This document shows, piece after piece, positions 1-12,944 of a DNA stretch of 64,000 bases (positions are counted from its first letter, which is position 1; every line of letters starts with the position of its first letter). Below the pieces are notes generated by a model. That model had not been told where the DNA came from. It did not search any database and saw only the letters and a program-made list of their open reading frames with translations. A program made the translations under genes and the position numbers. The stretch is taken from NCBI RefSeq assembly GCF_000835495.1, contig NW_015622543.1, forward strand, positions 2,648,806 to 2,712,805, in the 5' to 3' direction. The DNA comes from Cladophialophora immunda. Taxonomy: Eukaryota; Ascomycota; Eurotiomycetes; Chaetothyriales; Herpotrichiellaceae.

Positions 1-250
1 AAAAGCCCCGGTAGTTGCAATGCCACCCTCAAGGGCATCCAGCGATCCGCGCCGACCGAATGACCCAAGACCGCATCCGAGTGAACCTTCATGCCCGCCA
101 GCTCGCGCCAAATAGTTGTCACCGCGATAGGAAATGCACAAGAGAAACGGTATGACCTTCCCATACCAGCCTTTCTCCAAGACCATGTGTCCGCCACATC
201 ACCCGGTAGTCGAGCCATACCTGGATAAGTTGACACCATCTTCTCAGTCT

Positions 251-3224
251 CTACTCTCCATGTTCATTCTCAACGTCGCGCTCCCTCTTCAAGCCCCTCT
301 TCTCATCTTTTTGACCCTCCTCGATCATTCTCAGAAGGTCATTGACATAATCCCGCAATGTCCGGCTCACGCTCAACACATGAAAGAGTGCATACTTATG
401 AGCTCCGAATAACCTCTCGTTCAGCCTAACTCCGTCTTTCTCAAAGGGCTGGCCATGCTTGTTGGCATACCGCGCCAAATTCCGGAGAATCATAACACTC
501 ATCCAGGGTATGCCGCAGGGATGGTTGGTTTGATCCATTGCTGTGTAGTGCCATTCGTGCTTCATCTGGACAGGGTCTGGATCTTTGATGTCTTGCGCCA
601 ACTCGTGGATGAGTTTGGACTGTTCACTGGCCGCCTGGGGAATGTGCATACGCATGTGAGGCCCGATCTCGCTGCTCTTCGTTATCGCAGATTTGCGTCC
701 GCAATGTGTCCAGCGACATATCCACCCCTGACCGTCTTTTGGCACGAAGCGCCCTTCGGGCTTCTTCTCAATTCTCAGATGGTCTGTCATAATATGATTC
801 CATAGAGTTTCACGTCTTGTATGCCAGACAGGACATAGATTTCGCGGGTGGACCCGGCCGCTCTGGTCCTGCATATCAGGACGAGACATATCCCACAGAC
901 ATTTGAACAGAGGTCGGCCTTGGAGATCGACGAGAATCCTCCGTGGTTTAATCCCCTTGATGATGAATCTTGGTGTTGGACCATTAATCACTTGAGCCTG
1001 GGCTGAGACGAATGTGTTTGATACATTCTTGATGAAGTCAGCCGCGGGGACGGGATTATTCTGTGCGAATTTGCCCTGGTATGCCTGCCAAATGGCGATT
1101 TGAGTGATGTCTTCAGTCGGACACTCCTCAAAGCAACACCGAAGCCATCTGGATGAACGTTCGGGCTCGACAAATTGTAAGAGATGTGCATGCACTTCAG
1201 GGGGGATGATAGGGATTGGGGCGGGAATCGATGCCATTCTAGGCGTTGGTTTCGCCACAACGTTTTCCTCGTGGGTGATTGACTGGTAAAGCAGAAGACT
1301 CGTGAGGCGAGAAATGATGTTTGGTAGAAGATGGAATGCGTTCGAGAGCAGTTCTGTGTTATTCTCCGGGATAGCTGTGTATTCGTAGAGGAAATCGAGC
1401 GAATTTTCCAGGAGCTCGTTGTCGTCGAGAAGGGTGAATGAAAACAATCGCTCCACTGTCGACAGAGGTACGTCGGTGAGACGGTGTGCATCAGCCATTT
1501 CGAGTCCGATTCGGTTGATCGACCGTAAAGCTGAAATTATCATACTGCGGTCATCGGACTCGAGGTATGGAAGGAGCGACATGTACAGCGGATCTTGGGG
1601 CTTCATTTCCCAGTACCTGGTGACTTGTTCAGTAACTTCGAGAGCGGACTGTTTGTACTCGACAATTCTGGGTTGGTGTGGGAGTGAGAGGGCAATTGTG
1701 AGGAAGTCCTTGAACAAGGGAAATTTCGAGAGGAAAACAGCATTCTCTTCGAGAATCACCATATTGCGGAGGACGAGGACGGCTTCTTTTAACTTCTCCA
1801 ATCTCTCTGAGAATTCGGCAGATTCCAAATCCTTATCCACGACCTTGGGGGTGATAGCTTGAATACGCGCGAGCAAGTTTGATGTCCCGAGGGCCGCATT
1901 CAGAGTGTTGAGTGATTGGCCTTCGTCATCCTCCTCGTAGCTGACCTCCCATGTGATGCCACAGATAAGTTGTGTGATCTCCAGGGCTTTTTCGAGCAGA
2001 GACTCGGCAAGGAAGGGAAATCCTTCGAATTTGTACTTGTCGCCCCGCTCATATGATACTTTCACCAAATGGTGTAAGGCAAAGTCCTGCTCTTCTTGGA
2101 CACCCGATCGCAGGCCATAGAGGCACCTCAGGTAGATATTTGGGCCATTCATACCCGTTGGAATGGATGACTTGAGGAATTGTTGTGGTTCAGGCGGGAC
2201 TCGTGGCGTGTTCACGGCTTTGGCATGCGCTTTGCGAGCGTAATACAGAGGGTCATTCCCAGGAGTGTGAACTTGTCGAAGGGTCAAAGCGACGGGTTGT
2301 CGTGGCTCGTATTTATCGAACCAGTCAAAACTAGGGTTGCGAGGATCATTTGAGGTGTTTGAGTAAGGCTGTTGTAAGGGGGGCGGAGCGGAGGGAGAAT
2401 CGGTCGCGCGGACAGTACGACCGCGTGTAGGTGCAGTATCTGGCTGGAACAGTTGGGTGCGTTTGGGGTCTTGTCTCAGTTGGCCTGTGAGAAACGTGTT
2501 AATAGAAGGTAGAATGATGTTGGTGTGATGTGTGGAACATACGAGTGGGATACCTGCTTGCGCTTCCTTGCTCTTCTGGTTCAGTCTTTTCGCGCTTGGG
2601 CGTGACCTGAATCTCGTCTTCGCTGGAGTCTGCTTCTGACTCTGCTCCTCCGTCCGGCATTGCCATCTCGATTGCAGGACGGTGAGGCACGGGGTAATTT
2701 TCTAGGGTCCGAGTTCGCAGATCACCTCCTTTAGCACTGAGATCTTCGAGGATTTCTCGTGGCGGCGGCTCTTCTCCCCAGTAGGTAGAAATCTCGTACG
2801 CGCTTTTGACGGAGGAACATGTGTCAGTGAAGGGTTCGCAGCAGCAGAAGAAGCCGTGTTTGGTGTCACTCACGCAAGATTCTTGTAATATACCGTTTTG
2901 AGTTGAAATGTCATGACGGCCTCATGGGTTTTGCCAAAGCCAAACTCCTTGACAAGGGTCCTCCATTGCATTCGTTCTGCCGACAAAGCATCATATCCGC
3001 CTTTGTCCATGACCAATTTGTACAGCTTGTGCAAGGAGATGGGCCGGCCACTAACTTTGCCCTCGCGATCGAAGGGGGTCCTGTCGCACAGACGCGCGCC
3101 GTCAGCATGATGGACTGTTTGTGCCCGCGCAGGCATCTACACACCCTCGCTTCTCGTGAAAAGCAGCAACATCGCTGAGAAACTCCTCCTCGTCCTCGAT
3201 CATCTTGCGGGGCGGGGTTGCCAT
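251..3224 (-). CDS. rsc9: RSC chromatin-remodelling complex subunit Rsc9 (ARID and RFX-like domains)
   Basis: Nuclear subunit of the RSC/SWI-SNF-type remodeller that moves nucleosomes at promoters. I read four exons, 3224-3145, 3080-2874, 2802-2543 and 2484-251, giving 926 residues. All three introns are GT-AG, and each junction restores a continuous family-like reading: FHEKRG|TPFDREGK, YYKNLA|AYEIS and YPT|RQLRQDPK. An ARID DNA-binding domain occupies roughly residues 17-98 (SGRPISLHKLYKLV, then GGYDAL). A long helical region follows, then an RFX-type winged helix (WLRCCFEECP, IWQAYQGKF) near residues 620-700. C2H2-like cysteine/histidine pairs lie near the C-terminus (CRWTHCGRK, HMRMH). 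The start is the first ATG that allows the short first exon. The gene lies head to head with the REC114-like gene, 504 bp away. Family assignment is strong; exact exon ends are inferred. Confidence 0.88.
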
Positions 3225-3728
3225 GTTGGTCGTCGCTGCGCGAGCGCACTCGGATCGAAGTGTCACCGGGTAATGTGTGCTGAGTAGGACGGGGTCATCG
3301 CGGACCGCGGGGTCAATAAGGAGGACAAGGACAAGGAGGGTGGTCTAGGATCGTTGGGTCGAGAGATGAGGTGGATGTGAAGTGAAGTGAAGCAGAGAAT
3401 CGACGCGATGCTGGCCGCATCTGCCCTTTTGTCGTTGCCCTTTGAAGTTGAAGCGGCGCCTTCACTTTTTTCGGCTCCCGCCGCGCGGATCGTCATTTCC
3501 GACTGGCCGCCTCGTCGCTAAAGCCCAATGAAGCGGTACCTGCATTCCAAGTTCCCTCTTGAATGATCTCGCCTTGTCACCGTCGTCTCCTCGGTCCCTA
3601 CATTCGACTACCATAACACACTGCCCAGACCATGTCTTCCTGGCGGTCTTGACATCTCTGTCCAAACCACCACCTCGCGTACATCTCCATGGTGATTTCC
3701 TGTTGTACTTATGTTGAGTTACGCCACA
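3225..3728. promoter_or_regulatory. Shared divergent promoter of RSC9 and the REC114-like gene
   Basis: These 504 bases separate two start codons on opposite strands, so both promoters must lie here. The RSC9 side is GC-rich. The other side is pyrimidine-rich, as is common in fungal leaders. I see no convincing TATA box or named operator. Confidence 0.5.
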
Positions 3729-5837
3729 ATGCCTTCTCAAGGATCTCAACCCCTCTCCCAATCATCTCCTTTGTGTTTCCCTTTGCTCAAATTTTCTTAT
3801 GCTACTGTATCTAACGAAAGCATTGCTCCCATACCATGGATTCATCTCTCCAGCAAGGGTGTTCTCTTCGCCATTTTTGAAACCAGCTCGGTTCAGCTGA
3901 GAGATGGTCGAACTGAGGAGTGTCAAACGTTCAAAGTGCTGCAAGATCCTGAAGTCATGGTATAGGAAACCACTTCAGAATCGCTCTGTTCCGGGTGTGT
4001 GCAAGTCTCATCAGCTTACAGGAAGAACTCGACCTCAATGAGTTGGCGGTCGACGCCCATCTTGCTCTATTTGATGCACGATACGCACCAACTGCCAATG
4101 TCCCTCACGTCGCCATCATAGTCAAAGTGCCTATGATTGCAATCAAATATCCCATGCCTAATGGACAGGTGACAAAGACCCATATCCAAGCCTTCAATAC
4201 TCACCAGACTCCAGATCCGACGTTTTCAGATTCGCTTCTCCGAGAATGAAGACTACTACGAAGCCATGAAGATGCTCTCGAGGGCGAATGTGCCCACCGT
4301 CGAAGCCGGTACCTTTCCAGCTCACAAACCACAAGTCGCACCAAGACCAGCCGCATTGAACCCCGTAACACCTAGCGACTCCGTTTCTCAAATTGGACTG
4401 TCGATACCTGGTTCGAGGGAAAACACTACAAACAATGACATGTCTGCTCTCTGTGTGTCTCGACCAATGGCTCCTCCACAGAGATTTGTGGCACCTGCAC
4501 AACCAGCACAATATTCTTTGAGTGCACGACCACCACCTGATGGAGACTTGCGCCCGGTGCAGACGCCGGATCTTGGGCGTGCATATCCCAAATCTAATCT
4601 TGCACTTAGCACCGCCACTACTCTGGTTCCCGAGACACAGCATCTCAGAAGACCCCTTGCTTTGCAAAACCAATCAGAAGACGAACGTGGCGGTGATATA
4701 CGCAGCCGGCAATCGGCCATAGCGTCTCAGTACCCCGAGTTTCAGGCCTTGCTGGGAAACACAGACCTAGGGCTTCATGGAGCGCAATTAGCATCGCAAA
4801 TTACAAGATCTCAAGTCAACCATCACACCTGTTCACCCTTTACAGGCGGAAGCGATGGTCCAGTCGGTAGGATAGGGCGAATTGATGAGCAACTCACAAG
4901 TGTCCAAGAAGACTCAAGCCTTACCACGACCACGACCGCGAAAGGTAAGGGAAAGCGAAACGCGGCAAACAAGCCCGCAAAGGCGCCAGCAGTCAAAAAG
5001 CCCCGAACTGCCGCATCGCGCAAGAAGACTACAACAAAGAAAGCACAAGAGGACAAGCGGGTGCCGACTCTTGATGAACTACTTCAACAACCGGGATACA
5101 GTTTGCTGCCGAACACTACGACCACCGAGTCCCGAAGCATTCCATGTCTGGAAAATAATCCGACCGAGCTCGACCAGAGGAAGAGCGTGGAAATTGCCGA
5201 AACAGAGTACGACGCCGACCTCCACCCAGCTCAGGGTAGTTCAAGTCTCGGTGGCACGACGACCGGGTGCTTGACTCGCCCTGTATCTCGAGCCCTTTCG
5301 TCGATTCCAATGCAATATATCGAAGGAAGCGATGAAAGCGTTCCCAAAGCTGCACTTGCACCATGTACGCCAGCAGACCAGATCATCATCAACCCAGCAA
5401 CGCCAGCTTCGCCAGCCGCTCAGGCACATACTACAGCCCTACCTCAACCCACGTCTATTCCGCACCATCGGGAACCCGGGGCTACGCCCCATACCCAAGA
5501 GCCACAATCTTCAACCCTTCCTGTACCCGACAGCGCTCTCCTCGACCTCGCACAGCAGTGCCTTTCCGCGGACCCGGCATTCGACCTCTCCTCCGCTCAG
5601 TCCCGGCTTGAGGCGTGGATCAAGCTACCTGAGCCGACACAGGCGACGGCGCTGAGGACTTATTTCTGCGACCTGATCATGACAGAGGGGTTCAGCCAGC
5701 TGTGCAAGAGCGTGGAACTGTTTTGGGAAGGCGCAATTCTGGAGGGGAGGATGATGACAATGACTGCGGCGGCGGGGCCCGGGGCGGTGACGCCGGATCC
5801 TGGCTCGACACACGAGACCGACGAAGAAGAAATTTAG
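3729..5837 (+). CDS. Probable meiotic recombination protein Rec114
   Basis: In other fungi Rec114 works with Mei4 and Mer2 to support Spo11 double-strand breaks in meiosis. I read three exons, 3729-3959, 4022-4168 and 4215-5837, giving 666 residues. An in-frame ATG at 3711 would add six residues. Both introns (62 and 46 bp) are GT-AG and phase 0. The N-terminal ~135 residues look like the compact PH-like Rec114 domain, with FSYATVS, WIHLSSKGVLFAIF and, across the second junction, GQ|IRRFQIRFSENEDYYEAM. A long disordered middle (about residues 140-590) is rich in Pro, Ser and Thr and has a Lys/Arg-rich patch near 4940-5060. The C-terminus has a helical block (LCKSVELFWEGAILEG) like the family's C-terminal helix. 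The family is fast evolving, so this is a moderate call from shape and motif order. Confidence 0.62.
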
Positions 5838-7057
5838 AATCAAGCAAACAAAAAGAGCAAAGAGACAGAGCCCAGCAGAAGAGGTAGAATGGGAACATGG
5901 ACCGAAGACCAGAAAGATGGTTCAAGGGAGAAAAGAGAGAGCACGCGGGGGAAAAGAACGGTGAAGATCTAAGGGCCGGGGGATACGCATGCACAGGTAG
6001 GAGCAGAGTGCAGTCATCCACAGGCCATCCATCCAATCATTCAGTCAGCCAGGCCAGCAGAGAGGAATCTGAAAACTACAAAAGCGATGCCAGTTAGAAG
6101 ACGGAAGAGGTGGAAGAGGTGCGCAGGAGTTGATGGGTGCTATGGTTTTGATTTCAGACGGATGTTCGCCTTGTTAGACTGGTAGACAACATAGATAGAG
6201 AGAAGCATGTCAAGTCTGTGGATCGCAATGTATTCATGTTGTACTCAATTCCTTTCAAGCTGTCTATCTGTGCTGCAGGAAGTGCTACTCTGCCTTGATC
6301 TATCGCCTTGCTCATGCTGTTGCTAAGCATGGTGAAGATGAAAATGATGATGCCCGAGTGCCATCCTGTTCCTTTTGATGCTTTCACCACCGGCCCAAAC
6401 GCCTGACAGCCACAAATAGCCTGCCCAAGTATTTGATCGGTGAAAAAAGAGACCCAATATACACAACACAGATACGCTAGGTGGAGAAAGAGCACAGCAA
6501 CCAAAAAAAACATTGCTGGAAAGCTGGTGCGAGAAGAGCGAGAGCTTGCTGAAGCGAGAGATCAACAATTGTGAAAAGGTCGGAGGTTTGAATTGGTCTG
6601 GATTTTTGTTCCATTTTAGCCGTCGCAAGGGTGCTCTGCTCGTGGAGAGCATTCCCTCTGCGACTTGACAATCACACACAAAGTGTGTTGGGAATTTGGA
6701 AGGAAAAGGTCGGTCAGCTGTCTGGACCAAGCCGCTGTTGGTTGTGTCGTCGTCTCCAAGCTCCAACGCTGAAGATCGTCTTAAAACAGTAAAGGAAAAT
6801 GTCATGTGCTGAGTTCCTCCAACCAAGTCTCTGTTGCCAAAGCTATGCCGAGTCGCTGGTATAGCACAATGATGGATACACAAAGAACGGACAGGAATTC
6901 CAGGGTATAGCTCAACGTGAGCTCAAGAAGTGAACATCGCTAGCAGGTTGCGACCAAAGCTCAATTCATCCGACGCCCAAAACGACCTCTGAAAGATGAG
7001 GTAACACCGTTCCCAACGCCGGGCTAAAACGCGACTGAAGTTGAAGAGAGAATACCG
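5838..7057. other. Intergenic region between convergent genes
   Basis: This 1.2-kb stretch holds the 3' flanks of the REC114-like gene and CDC25. Open frames of up to 186 codons occur but show no family features and overlap on opposite strands. I see no gene, repeat or RNA here. Confidence 0.6.
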
Positions 7058-8880
7058 CTAATATGACAGCATTCGATGGTTGCGAGTGCGCAGGGCGTCG
7101 ACCCCAGGCCTTGGTCCAGCAACAGGGGTATACTGCAGACCCATGTCAATGTCCATATCGCTGTCCAGGTTCCTCCTGCCCATAGCAGTGGGGCTGGAGT
7201 CAAGAGAGGGTGAATGTTGGCCAAAGGCGAAGGTCTGGGCTCGGAGAAGTTTGGATCGTTGTTTCACTTTTCCGAGACCACGCTCGCAGTCAAGAATATG
7301 TTCTTTTGCATCCATTTCGACATAGTTCTGAGGGTAACATCGTGATCGATAATCTTTGAAAAACGTGCTATAGCCCCCATCTAATATGTAGGCCTCAGGG
7401 TATGTGAGTGCCGGGTAGCGATCAGCATTAACAGCCCGGTCTTTGTTGCGGATGAATTTGGCCATAAGAGGTGCTCGATGAGCAGAATATTCACAGTGAA
7501 AGATCAGGAGAGCTCGTGGAGTTGGCTCGACGTCAAAAAGCTGAGCCGACAACTTTTCTTTGTCGTTGAAATTGACAGCGCCTTCAATATGGCCGCCATC
7601 GTACTCGTACTCGAATCGGCAATCGATTATCACCCGCTTCTCGTACAGATGATCGAAATGACCATCTAGGACTGAGACCATTGTCTCCTTTGTTATCCTA
7701 GGCAGACAACCTGTTTCACCTTCGGGGTTGAAGTGGGGTAGTTGAGGAATATGAGGCGCTTCAACGTCCATGATTGAAGGCAGCAATGGTGGAGGGCTGA
7801 GTCTCTCTTTTTCTTGCTTCATTACGTCTTCTGGGTGTTCAAACATGCTCAAAGATCGCCGGAACTGCTTTCGAGGTCTGACAAGAGGGTTTGAAGATTT
7901 TCTCATATGGGTTCCGACAGGAGAACCATTGCGAGACGAATGTCCAGACCCAACCAGACTCGGGCGAGATCTTGGAGGAGCAAAGGCTGGTGCACCCAAC
8001 CTTGGGACCACTTTCTCCTGGCCTGGCGAGTCTGCAAATATTTCGGATAGAGATAATGAGGAAGATGTTGCAGGTTTGCTCGAATAGTTGCCATTGCCGA
8101 ATTTGAATGGTGGTAGCTGACTTTCGGGTGCAGGCCTCTGGGGCAGGTTGCCCGTACTGAAGCCCTTAGCTCTGGTTAATGTAGGTCGCAAGAATCCTGG
8201 TTTCCGTCTGTCTTGAGGGAGATTGATCGGGAATGGCTCGGTGGGGGAACCGCAAGGCGGTGAGGGTATCGACAACAACGAGGTCTCTGAGGGTGTCAGA
8301 TCTGGTGTGGGTGACTGAAGTTCTATTGCCACTGTAGAGAAGGGCATCTTGTGCGGCAGAGGTGAGATATCGAGGTCCATGTCCATTACATCGTTTGGTG
8401 CGGGAGAAGAAGACGGTATAGGAGGCGTAGTCAGGTGTCCTTTTTTGCCACGTCAATTTGGGGATTCGTGCACCAACAGCAATCCTATACTCACTTTGGC
8501 CGTCCTGTGCAAACAAGCTATTGGGAAAGAGTGACCTCCGTGGAGTTGGTACTTGCGGACTGACCTCTCGTTAGCACTGAGATAAAGAATGTCTTCCGTT
8601 GCAGGCTGGAGACAGACCTCTGGTCAATGTGGAAATTTTGCGAAAGGTCGGCAGCCAGGCTGGCCGTGGGCGAAGAACCCCGAACCGATTTGAGGCTGAA
8701 GTAGTCCGACTTTGGCTTCTTCATCGATAGATCTCTGAAGTTGAAGCTGTTCGTGGCAAAGGATTTGGCAGCCGCGAACGACGCAAAGGACGGAGGAGCG
8801 TCCGCTCTGTAACCACCACCGCAGTGGCCCAAGAACGCTGGAGGCTGCATGGCAGCCAAGGGCGATGAAGCCTCAATCAT
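7058..8880 (-). CDS. cdc25: M-phase inducer phosphatase Cdc25 (NimT-type)
   Basis: Dual-specificity phosphatase that removes inhibitory Tyr/Thr phosphates from Cdk1 at the G2/M transition. I read three exons, 8880-8618, 8559-8495 and 8439-7058, giving 569 residues. The introns (58 and 55 bp) are GT-AG. The first join gives FHIDQ|SPQVPTPRRSLF, matching the conserved Cdc25/NimT N-terminal motif that follows RGSSPTASLAADLSQN. The rhodanese-type catalytic domain is C-terminal, with the signature HCEYSAHR: the catalytic cysteine is Cys425 and the phosphate-binding arginine Arg431. It also has IIDCRFEYEYDGGHI and the LDGGY element. The N-terminal half is long and Ser/Pro-rich, as expected of a regulatory region phosphorylated by kinases. 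It is transcribed toward the REC114-like gene, and a 4-kb gene-poor region lies upstream. Nothing is truncated. Confidence 0.92.
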
Positions 8881-11800
8881 GTTGTCGGATAACAAGGCCT
8901 TGACTCAATTGCTACCTCTTATATTTCCTGACAAACCACCCTTCCAGAAGGTTGTCCCTGAATAGTGCCGAAGAGGGCGCTGTTCGTTTGGATCTCGTCC
9001 GAAAAGGTCGGGTTGCACAAGGACGTCGAGGTCGAAATCTCGGTGGAGGTGGATGGAATTCTGGCCGATCGGTGACAACTGAGGCTTGGGCAGTTTGATG
9101 CCGGTCGCTTCTAAGCAATCATACTGCTCAGAGGTCCGAGGGCTCGTGGGTATGTGGCCGACTGTCTGTCTGTCTGTCTGTCTGCCAGTGATGCTCCAAG
9201 GCGGAGGGGATGGAGAGCCCAATGCACAATGGAGAGACAGACCACCGAGCAGGAGCCCCTTCTCGCACTGACAGGAGACAGAAGACTGAGAAGAAGCGTC
9301 CGACCTGCAGCTCGGTGGCTTGAAGAAGGAGGGGAGAAGGAGAGTTTTAAGGCTGGTGCAAAGTCAGGTCAGTGTTGTTGCTGGGCAGCATTGAAGTTGG
9401 AGATGTGGGCGGGCGACGGTGGGAGCAGAATCAGCTTAGCCGGACTCGCTGGGGCTTCGCTGGATTCACTGCAGTCTGCAAGGTACAGAGACCAAGAGCC
9501 CCAAAAGGCCTAGAGACGCACTGCGGGGCCCGCCTTTGGTAGCTGCTGCGAATCCAGAAGTCTGGTTGGCACCGAACAACCGCTTGGCTATGGCACTGGC
9601 ACTGGCACTGACAGCCGCTGGAGGCGCTGGATGATCCCTCCTACTCGTATAGATGGGTCGAATAATCAAGTATGATTACCACCAGGGAGTTACCGTTCGA
9701 GACGCACGCACGCACACGAACCCTCACACACAGACCAGAAGCCCGGGTGGACGACGGTCGAGAGCGCAACTCAGTCCTGCCAGGTCCCCAAGTACGGAGC
9801 AGGTAACCGCCTAGGGAACTGACAAACCTAACACACTTCAGCTGCGCCCGCCCCGACGCCCGTGGAGTGTTGCCCATTCCTACTTAACCAGCCTAACGCG
9901 AGCCCACCAGGCTGCCTAAGGCTCCACCTCCACAGCTCAGATGGTCCCCAGTCTCACAGGTCAAGTTTCTGTACCTGGAGCCTCGCAGTGGGCGACCTGC
10001 CCTAAGGCCTACCTATAGTCACGGAGACTTTGGCAAACTTTGCCCTCGTCAGAACTTTCTCCACCTTAGCTGCAACACCATGTTTGTTCCAAGTTCCTCG
10101 TGTTATCGCACAACCACTCAGATGGCCTCTCTCGTGTTCCCGTCACCAAGCTCTCCTGCAGACCATGTCATAAGCCTCGATACCTTCATCTGATCGGCTG
10201 ATCGCCATCCGATAATCTGGTCCATTGCCAGGTCGCAATATCCTCGACCCATCTCCGGATCTCGATTGAAAATCTTTTCCCGACCTCATCCCCATAGCGC
10301 TTCGCGAGCATGTCCTAACCAATGCCTCGCACTCAATTTGATCACAGGATGGGGAGCTTCCCATCTGGGCGCGAAACTTCCTCTCCTCAAGCTAACGCTC
10401 TGTTAGGAAGGCTAAAGAACCTTGAGCGCATCCTACGAGCCTCCAGACCTCCATCCTTGCACAGGACCGACAAGGTTCATGCGCCATGACGCGAGGTTGC
10501 CCCGTGCAATAACCGACCACTGTCGGCCTATCACATCTAGGAGAGCTGCACGTCAAAGAGCTGTGCTCTGTTTTTGTCCTCTAGTCTTGTTTCTCCATGT
10601 CATCATGGTCAAGCCAACTGACCCTCCATACCGATAAGCCCGAGCCGACCGGGCACTGCGTTATTGCCCTGGGCAAAAAGGGCGCGTGCGGAAATCACGT
10701 TGGCATACTTGAACATGAGGAATGACCTGCTGTGTGTGTGGAAAAGCACGGGTCAATACGAGACGACCGACCAGCCTGGACTCTTGCTGGTATTATTCTT
10801 AGACTTTCCAAGCCGCCTTCCATGCCTTCGAGAGCTCATTGCTGAAATTTACGCTCATACTATAAGAATTCACGGAACATTATTTGGGATGAGCATCATT
10901 TACTCCAATATTGCGGCACTGAGTTCACGTGGGCGCCAGCAGAAGGACACCCCCTCCAGTCGTCGGTCGATGGATTGCGCCATCATCTGCTCTTATCATG
11001 GTTGGTCATCGGCGCCGCTCGTACTTTGGCCAAATCTAGCATGGCTTAAGGCCCTAGAGTGCTTCAGCTTCTCGGCTGTGGCTGTTGTCCCCGGAGACAC
11101 CGTGCGAATGAGGCCCGTCTTTACGCAATGCTCGCAAGGCTCAGCGCCGTCCGGATGACCTTTCGCCCCCTTCAACTGGAATGGTGTCCTTCGCCTCATG
11201 AACCATCGTCCGTTCACAAGGCCAGAGCTGAAGCACAGTCTGTCAAGCTACATAGGTCCTTGTTTTCGGCAAGCTTGTTTCACACTAATCAAGATTGTTA
11301 TCGGCTACGGCGTTCAACCACTGATCCCCCACATTGTCCATTCGAGGATGGATCTCAGTCAACAGCTCGACAGCATGGGATAATCGCCGACCTGCCGACC
11401 ATCACACCCGTTCCTACGTCATGTATCAATGAATTGTCTTTTTGATTCCTTGGTTTTCATATCAACTCCGGATATTCCAACCGCAATGGGCTGCATTGAA
11501 TCGAGATTGTTTCTCAAACGCCCCCGACAAACACAGTTTCTCACCGCGTTCTGGTGACACAGCCATGCGGCCGGTTTAAGGCTGACAGAGGGGCACAAGA
11601 AACAATTCTTGGACGACTCGTCGAGATGACAGGCAGTTCCCCGCTCAGTGCGACACTACCATGCCCGGAGAATTTCCTGGTGTGACTTGTTGTGCAGGCC
11701 TGCAATGTTTCCTGCTACCGAGCTCGCGCAGCCAGCCCAACGCGATCTCTGATCAGCATCATAACCCGAATTATTCGTGGAGCTTGACGATTGCTTCGAT

Positions 11801-12944
11801 AGTCGTCTCAGTCGAATATTGTCTCGAAGGCAATGCTGTTCTAACGGCGCGGAGTGCTCCACGAGCTCTGCAATTGTCTCATGGCCTGATAAAATCAAGA
11901 AATCTGCAGTGGACCTCACATCAGGAGACGTGTCTGCCAAGAATAAATATCAACAATGGTCGCGTTCGGGTCGCCAATCCACGTGATTGTCGCCTTCGAG
12001 CACTGTCTTGAGCAAAGTGTCCATGCCTGCGTCTTCTCCACAGGATCAATGGAAAAAGGCCGATGTAAGCCAGCGGTTAGGAGTTGTAGACCTGAGGGAA
12101 GTCGTCCAGACTCTTGGGTGGCAGCTGCTGACGTTGAGCCATATCGTGGCGTTCTGTGCAGCGTTACAGCCTTGCCGTGGCTTGCAACGTTTTCCACAAA
12201 TATCCTCGAGAACCTTCAGGCCCATGGACATTGCAGTTTACACGTGTGTGCACCTCGATATTTGGTTACAGAGTTTGCACATTCTTCGCCACCAGCGTCA
12301 TATATTCGAGAAGAGTGTCGTGTGCTATATATCAGGATGCCTAATTGGTAACCCCCAGAAAGAGTTAGAGTTACATATTTGAAGAACGCATGATCGCGAG
12401 GCTAGCACGATCATCCCGCATAGTGCACGATCAACGCAGTCAATCTGCAAATTGCCAACCAGAGCGAGGGTCGAGGAATGCTTATGCCAATTTCCGGATG
12501 AACTGAATTCTATCCTGGCAGAATCGACTATTCAGAGCAGCTTCCACACTCGAGTATAGCCGGGTAGCCAAAGCAATGCTCGCAGGTCATTAATTAGCGT
12601 GTGATGTGAGCTTGCTTTGAGACTTCTCCATCACAGGCGCCTTGAAAGACTGTGAAAACGGATGAGTCTGTACATCTTTTCATTGCTGGCTCTGACGTTG
12701 AAGTCGAGCCTTGGAAAGGACCCTTGTACCTTTCTCTCTCTATATTCTGCCTGCACACGAGGAGCTGACATTTCGAGCGCCCAGATCTCTCTATTCAGTG
12801 TCGCCTGCACTCAGTGTTTCGTCGTGCTGGGCCACGCTGGAAGGTTCCAACTGCAGCACATCCATCAAACTGCTGAGTTGACATGCATCATTCGTCACTC
12901 CACGACTCCCCCCCGACTCTCCCTCCATCATGAATTTCTCTGTC
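8881..12944. other. 4.1-kb region without a recognisable gene (CDC25 upstream, MTAP downstream)
   Basis: Many overlapping open frames of 60-164 codons occur on both strands. None has a domain, a consistent splice pattern or family-like sequence. The region holds two simple repeats, TCTG at 9162-9184 and TGGCAC at about 9590-9612. It must contain the CDC25 promoter and leader, and the MTAP 3' flank. Base composition resembles the surrounding DNA and I see no AT-rich, RIP-like decay or transposon ends. Confidence 0.5.
9162..9184. repeat. TCTG tetranucleotide microsatellite
   Basis: About five and a half tandem TCTG units lie roughly 280 bases upstream of the CDC25 start codon. Confidence 0.9.

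Noticed and set aside
1..250. Short open frames at the window edge on both strands
   Set aside because: The interval is too short to tell a coding fragment from the RSC9 3' flank, and no family motif is visible.
10664..11158. A 164-codon plus-strand frame in the CDC25-MTAP gap
   Set aside because: No domain, no good start context and overlapping frames of similar length on both strands. I could not support it as a gene.
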